Virus record (IMG/VR): IMGVR_UViG_3300033429_000161
Span: 1-37,900 of that record
Direction: 5' to 3' (one strand)
DNA from: a virus
DNA length: 37,900 bases
The position numbers were made by a program, and so were the translations under genes. This document shows positions 34,901 to 37,900 of this stretch, in pieces. The notes beneath the pieces were generated by a model. That model was not told the origin of the DNA and made no database searches. It was given only the letters and a program-made list of their open reading frames with translations. Every line of letters begins with the position of its first letter. The stretch's first letter is position 1.

Positions 34901-36220
34901 CTTGGCAAGCTTCTCCCTCAGGTTAGGATCTTTGCCGGCCTGAAGGATCTCCTCTGCCGTGATGTGTTGACCCTTTGGTAGACCCTCATTGAGAGCTGCT
35001 GCCATAGACTGACGTCTCTTGAGAGCCTGACCAGTGGCAGAGTAACGTGGGTCTCCTATCAGTTCGGGTATCCTCCTATCATGTATCTCCGTCACCAACT
35101 TGGGAGGAATACCCTGCCTCATGTTGTCCTCGAAGCTCCTCTTCACACGATTGAACTTGTCAGGCTCAACAGAGAGTGTCTCGTCAAACCTTGGATCTGT
35201 ATAGTCAACCCCTGCAGCCTCCATCTCATTCAGCAGCCTCTTCTCACTAGCAGTGGCACGCATCTTAGCGCGATTCATTCCGTGCTTGATGGATGCTCTC
35301 CTCCTCTCTGCGATCTGGAGGAGCTTGTCCCTCGCCTCCTCTCCCATGTAGGCGTAAGGATCTGTAGGCTCGAGCGGTGGAATGGAACGAGGCTCGTGGG
35401 TACTGATCCTCTCGAGGACCTCTGGTGTAGACTCAGCTGGAGGTGGAACTCTACCCTGGGCTCTCAGCTCCGGAGCAGTCATAGTAGGGATACGACCCTG
35501 TGCCCGAGTAGCGAGGTCCATAGCCATCTCATCTTCTGCAATCAACGAGCTCTCAACCCAATCGAGTGTGTGGGATATCTGCTGCTCGGCGCGGTCTAGC
35601 ATGGCTAGCTTCTGTGCCTCGTTGACGTCTCTCCACCACTCAGCTCCTCGCATAGCCTCCTCACCAAGAGATGTCAGGCGCTCTTGTGACTTGGCGAGTC
35701 GGGCTGGAAGTCTGGCCCTCCGATACGCCTCTGCCACTCGTGCGGCTGCTCGTTGATACGGGGCAGCTGCCCTCGCTAGGATCGCTTCCGCTCCTCGAGC
35801 CATCCCAACTGCACCTTCTGTAATGGCTCTAACACCTGTCGGGTAGGCTGCGAGCTCGACTGCTAATGGCAGGGCTTCTTGCAATATCTCTGGAGTGAGC
35901 TCGTACCCTCCCCAGGGATCTTCTGGCGATGCCTCTGCTCCTAACAATCCAGACTCGCCCATGACTCTACCGAGGCCTGAAAGCATCCCCCTGAACGTAG
36001 GCAGCTCCCCCGTTGGTGTCTCATGAGGCTCCGCTCCGAACGCCTCTGGGACGTCTACTACATCGAGGGGCTGATCCATCCACGCAACAGGGGCGTGAAG
36101 GATCTTGCCAAGATAACGAGCGGCTGCTGCACCACTGAGGTCGTGAGCCTCTGGCACAGCCTGGAACCAATCGTAAGGATCTTCCTTAACCTTAAGATCT
36201 TCTAACAGGTTGTATCTCAA
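31985..36220 (-). CDS. Giant internal virion / DNA-ejection protein, 1411 aa
   Basis: The length, the helical and Arg/Glu-rich composition, and the position after two smaller coiled-coil virion proteins match the large internal (ejection) protein of T7-like and related podoviruses. A hydrophobic Gly/Ala-rich segment lies at about 470-508 (MGLGAVTGAA, AAVGALVAFTLGTVL). Two AQGR(I/V)P pieces at about 240 and 254 form a small internal repeat. The C-terminal part contains NRTQKRTGVIDMPMFMSHPMG and FKTFAYGSARLM, a pattern seen at the ends of such large phage proteins. I see no transglycosylase motif. The start shares ATGA with the upstream gene. A tail-length tape measure is the main alternative, less likely given composition. 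Confidence 0.72.
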   Translation of the reverse strand: MRYNLLEDLKVKEDPYDWFQAVPEAHDLSGAAAARYLGKILHAPVAWMDQPLDVVDVPEAFGAEPHETPTGELPTFRGMLSGLGRVMGESGLLGAEASPEDPWGGYELTPEILQEALPLAVELAAYPTGVRAITEGAVGMARGAEAILARAAAPYQRAAARVAEAYRRARLPARLAKSQERLTSLGEEAMRGAEWWRDVNEAQKLAMLDRAEQQISHTLDWVESSLIAEDEMAMDLATRAQGRIPTMTAPELRAQGRVPPPAESTPEVLERISTHEPRSIPPLEPTDPYAYMGEEARDKLLQIAERRRASIKHGMNRAKMRATASEKRLLNEMEAAGVDYTDPRFDETLSVEPDKFNRVKRSFEDNMRQGIPPKLVTEIHDRRIPELIGDPRYSATGQALKRRQSMAAALNEGLPKGQHITAEEILQAGKDPNLREKLAKLMARNIRNQPWYKNREQGFMEMSLLMRLGEMGLGAVTGAAVDEENRLRGAAVGALVAFTLGTVLRFGRGLGQRGAVGRFKFPHLEDPSTGRPLTKFRVKEGGRHEWSFKIPVGRRRARDVIETPEGTRIEPGKFRWDLEEQTVSGHIVEGYDPTKKEWLHVDTVDSAIEAEEAVARWEGMLREEKKSLMGVLSNERGTWNIRQMQEEVVRAAEIEGPEVMRKPLHTRAETKTRGARRDLQKKMFAKAVDSGMGRDGLRAWTLDTYGKGLSEMTEAEMVVANQDLTRRMALSKMFPEDQLDTAVKIRNIEDLSMELHGSKAQKRIDAAVRRVTGAHRDLRELNKQDLTSVLEVLPKRFLRTRGLGALIRQPLAVEDVMNRMGTWGKYITRQVRRERLHTDYLWSKWFTPLAEDVKNLTPSQMDEIVAALHPMEANGRRVVMPQDPKLQAMAVRIRQDLNEIGTLRQEIGDPVRLANGGERPFEMMDDYYPLHIPPDELTSSIQIKRRIIEHLMETGQASGPTEALTIYNDFIRKNVTNKFGNLDYAREAWIEPEKFDLFRDLSRYYYGSARRISRHKFYGGTGSTQLPKKMTTWLDALRQDVGPDEYIYAHQAMTRHFKHEAVDDAMSDMLKRIRSFETVAHMGLAQIMNSSEPVHTAVFAGFHNFAKGFARAIRGTSRMDARELVARNAAAVGSTIRDLFGEAGGAGSLTSKFLKYSGFSPIEKWNRKLASHVGIQYIESTVAKLQRNPTSPRLRRMLDEVLINADDVLKNGLSEESLIKGAMELSNRTQKRTGVIDMPMFMSHPMGRIVAMFKTFAYGSARLMTRDFLLAVHRNPERLLRLLVAFPVVGEIVGDVRNLATGNIRDTEGLARLAENYAYVGTLGILYDFFRSVQFGEGSIKGFMVGPVGSDIAALMDGTYDWLAEGKGRKLGKLGLRMLPPPATLLRGEGAQRAVFGRGLFPQPTKRWQIP

Positions 36221-37008
36221 TATACTGGCTCCTTGGCTTTGATCTGCCCAAGTGCGTCAGTGTATATTCCATCTGCGATAGCCTCAGCTACTTCCGGATT
36301 AACACCACCTTCGACCATCTGCTCTATAAGACCCTCGAGGAAAGTGTTAAGTCCCTCCTGATCCTTAGCCTCCATCAGCTTGAGGACGTCTGGCAGAGCT
36401 GCTCCGGAGATACCTTTATAGACCATACCTTCCCTAGCGGTCTCGGGAGTTAACCTCTCGACTCCAGGCGTCTCACCAAACAAACCTCCGAACGTACTCT
36501 GGTCTTGCACGTCGAACTGACCAGGCATCATACTGTTCAGCAGCTCAGCTGAGAACATAGCCTGCAGTTCCTTATTACCCTCCAGTGCAGGGATCAACTT
36601 CATGAGCATGTTAGACTTGTCCTGCTGCATCTTATGCTGGAACTTCAGCAGCTCGAGTGACTGTTTCAGATCCATCCCCTGCCTACCCATCAAGGCCGCG
36701 GAGGGTGCACTACTCATCCCAAGAGCCTCCAGGTCCTTGAGATACCTGAGCTGGTCCTGTGGGTCACTCATGTCAGGAGGCTGGATCGGCATGTCGAGCT
36801 CCATGTTGGCATACTCGCCTAGGATATCGTTGAACGTACCCTGTATCTCGTCCCATAGCGGATCGGACTGAGCCCTCTGTGGTGGACCTGGGCTAGCCAT
36901 ACGGCCGAGCGCCTGTCCACCTACGCTCTCAGTTGGATCTCCCATATCAGGCCCATATCCACGGAAGCCACCAAAGCTGGGATATGAGAATCTACTTCTT
37001 CCATCCAT
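36217..37008 (-). CDS. Internal virion protein candidate, 263 aa
   Basis: The protein begins with a Gly/Phe/Tyr-rich stretch (DGRSRFSYPSFGGFRGYGPD) and is otherwise helical, with a Met/Lys/Gln-rich coiled-coil-like region (QSLELLKFQHKMQQDKSNML). It lies between a coiled-coil protein and the giant ejection protein, the arrangement of the three internal virion proteins in T7-like phages. AGGAGG precedes the ATG by 5 nt, and the end overlaps the next gene as ATGA. Function is inferred from position. Confidence 0.6.
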   Translation of the reverse strand: MDGRSRFSYPSFGGFRGYGPDMGDPTESVGGQALGRMASPGPPQRAQSDPLWDEIQGTFNDILGEYANMELDMPIQPPDMSDPQDQLRYLKDLEALGMSSAPSAALMGRQGMDLKQSLELLKFQHKMQQDKSNMLMKLIPALEGNKELQAMFSAELLNSMMPGQFDVQDQSTFGGLFGETPGVERLTPETAREGMVYKGISGAALPDVLKLMEAKDQEGLNTFLEGLIEQMVEGGVNPEVAEAIADGIYTDALGQIKAKEPVY

Positions 37009-37017
37009 CTCTACCTC

Positions 37018-37900
37018 CTATGGCGGTGTAAGGTTCTGCCAGGGATCGTAGCCTTCACCACCTGGCTCTATGTCCCACCAGTTCTGTCCGTAGCCATAAG
37101 TGTCCTCTGCATCTCCTCCACCCATCATCGCAGGTAGCCGAGGCTCTCTGGCCCGTGTGACCTGAGACATCCTACCGAACTGATCTACCCAGTTCTTGAT
37201 GACTGACATACTCTGGATCTTGGACATTCTGTCGAGGTACTCCATCCGGTATGCCTGATTCCTCTGCGATTCGGCCTCGGACATCTCTAGTCCAGCAGCA
37301 GCCCTAAGATTAGCCGCGTCCTCCTTATACTTCAGCATCTCCATCCCAGATGTGATTTTAAACATCTCGATATCGTAGGCAGTCCGACGGTTTATCTCCG
37401 CCATAGCCTTGTCGTGTCCCAACTGCTGTGTCAGCAGCCTAGCCTGATGGGAATGATTGGCCCTCATCTCAGCAAACTTAGCTTTGATGTTAGTGAGCAC
37501 TGCCCATGCGCCCTCCCTCAGCTGTCCCTGTGCAATCGAGGCCTGGGTGCGCCTCTGGAGGTCCTGCTGTTCGAGAGCCTCAACCTGTAGGCCAGCCTCC
37601 TCTGTTGCCTGTGACGCTGCGGCACTGGTTGCGCCCGCTTGTCTGATGGAACCAGCTAGAATCTCTGACTCGAGTTCTCCTGGCGCGCGGCCTGTATGAG
37701 CGGAGAGGGCTCTGCCCGACTGGATCGCTTCGGTGGTTGCATCCCGTCTAGCTGCCTCTGCAGGAGCTACGATGGACTGATAGTATGCCTCCTTGTCGAA
37801 GTCGACCTGCTGAGCAGGTATGTTCTCGATTCCACCTGCTACATCGAAATCGAAGGGCTCCATCTCAAATCCACCGTTACCTTCCCCAAAGCCCTGATAA
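37018..37900 (-). CDS. Coiled-coil internal virion protein, cut by the window edge
   Basis: The first methionine in the window is at 37863, but the frame stays open to the edge (GFGEGNGGFE before it), and no strong binding site precedes that ATG, so the true start may lie outside. Residues about 20-230 are almost all helical and Ala/Gln/Glu-rich (EAARRDATTEAIQSGRALSA, QLREGAWAVLTNIKAKFAEM), and the C-terminus is Gly/Asp/Trp-rich. It fits the first of three internal virion proteins before the giant protein. The fold is clear only in outline. Confidence 0.6.
   Translation of the reverse strand, partial: YQGFGEGNGGFEMEPFDFDVAGGIENIPAQQVDFDKEAYYQSIVAPAEAARRDATTEAIQSGRALSAHTGRAPGELESEILAGSIRQAGATSAAASQATEEAGLQVEALEQQDLQRRTQASIAQGQLREGAWAVLTNIKAKFAEMRANHSHQARLLTQQLGHDKAMAEINRRTAYDIEMFKITSGMEMLKYKEDAANLRAAAGLEMSEAESQRNQAYRMEYLDRMSKIQSMSVIKNWVDQFGRMSQVTRAREPRLPAMMGGGDAEDTYGYGQNWWDIEPGGEGYDPWQNLTPP

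Noticed and set aside
1-37900. Joining the two window ends into one circular genome
   Set aside because: The minus-strand frame at position 1 continues in frame at 37900, but the product would be a cut-off beta-helix start joined to a coiled-coil protein, and tail genes would be missing. A one-in-three chance match is more likely.
1-37900. tRNA genes, CRISPR arrays, reverse transcriptase or diversity-generating elements, integrase
   Set aside because: I looked for cloverleaf ends, regularly spaced repeats and the relevant protein motifs and saw none.

Overview
The window is part of the genome of a tailed double-stranded DNA bacteriophage. Virion and packaging genes fill both ends on the minus strand: terminase small and large subunits, a 698-residue portal, a scaffold, an HK97-fold capsid protein, beta-helix and LamG proteins, and a 1411-residue internal virion protein. 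A compact replication and recombination block sits between them on the plus strand. The long portal, the separate scaffold, the giant ejection-type protein and the absence of any tape-measure or sheath gene point to a podovirus-like (short-tailed) phage. I see no integrase, classical repressor, tRNA or CRISPR array. Recognisable tail-tube or nozzle genes are also missing, and both edges cut genes, so the window is probably not the whole genome. The host is bacterial: four near-consensus sigma-70 promoters are visible and many ribosome binding sites match AGGAGGTGA almost perfectly. I cannot name the host.

Layout. Positions 16131 to 1 (minus) form the late block, driven by a clear promoter at 16173-16201. 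In order it holds terminase small subunit, a conserved phage protein, an M15 peptidase endolysin with exported and membrane proteins (lysis cassette), small Pro/Gly-rich proteins around the terminase large subunit, a protein with an HExxGH motif, portal, scaffold, major capsid protein, beta-helix protein, LamG protein and several unknown proteins. Positions 16202-16889 are a gene-free divergent control region rich in inverted repeats. Positions 16890-22310 (plus) hold about 18 small early genes, many with zinc-binding cysteine pairs, often coupled by ATGA overlaps. Positions 22311-22559 hold a promoter, a possible short structured RNA and a terminator. Positions 22560-31949 (plus) hold the DNA metabolism genes: Cas4/RecB-like nuclease, Sak4-like ATPase, a candidate single-strand binding protein, a ParB-like/DNA methyltransferase fusion, a uracil-DNA-glycosylase-like/DNA polymerase I fusion and a helicase-like ATPase. 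Positions 37900-31985 (minus) hold three internal virion proteins and converge with the early block.

The most unusual features are regulatory. (1) A 15-bp palindrome, consensus GTTCAAAWTTTGAAC, occurs seven times, always between genes, including once between convergent genes. (2) Four promoters share an extended -35 box TTGACAACT. (3) One promoter and its leader are repeated in inverted, decayed form on the far side of the gene at 18384-18800, which looks like a single-gene cassette with about 45-bp inverted ends. (4) Next to that cassette is a 207-bp imperfect palindrome with perfect 13-bp ends. (5) A promoter-terminator pair about 130 nt apart, with an 11-bp internal direct repeat, precedes the recombination genes.
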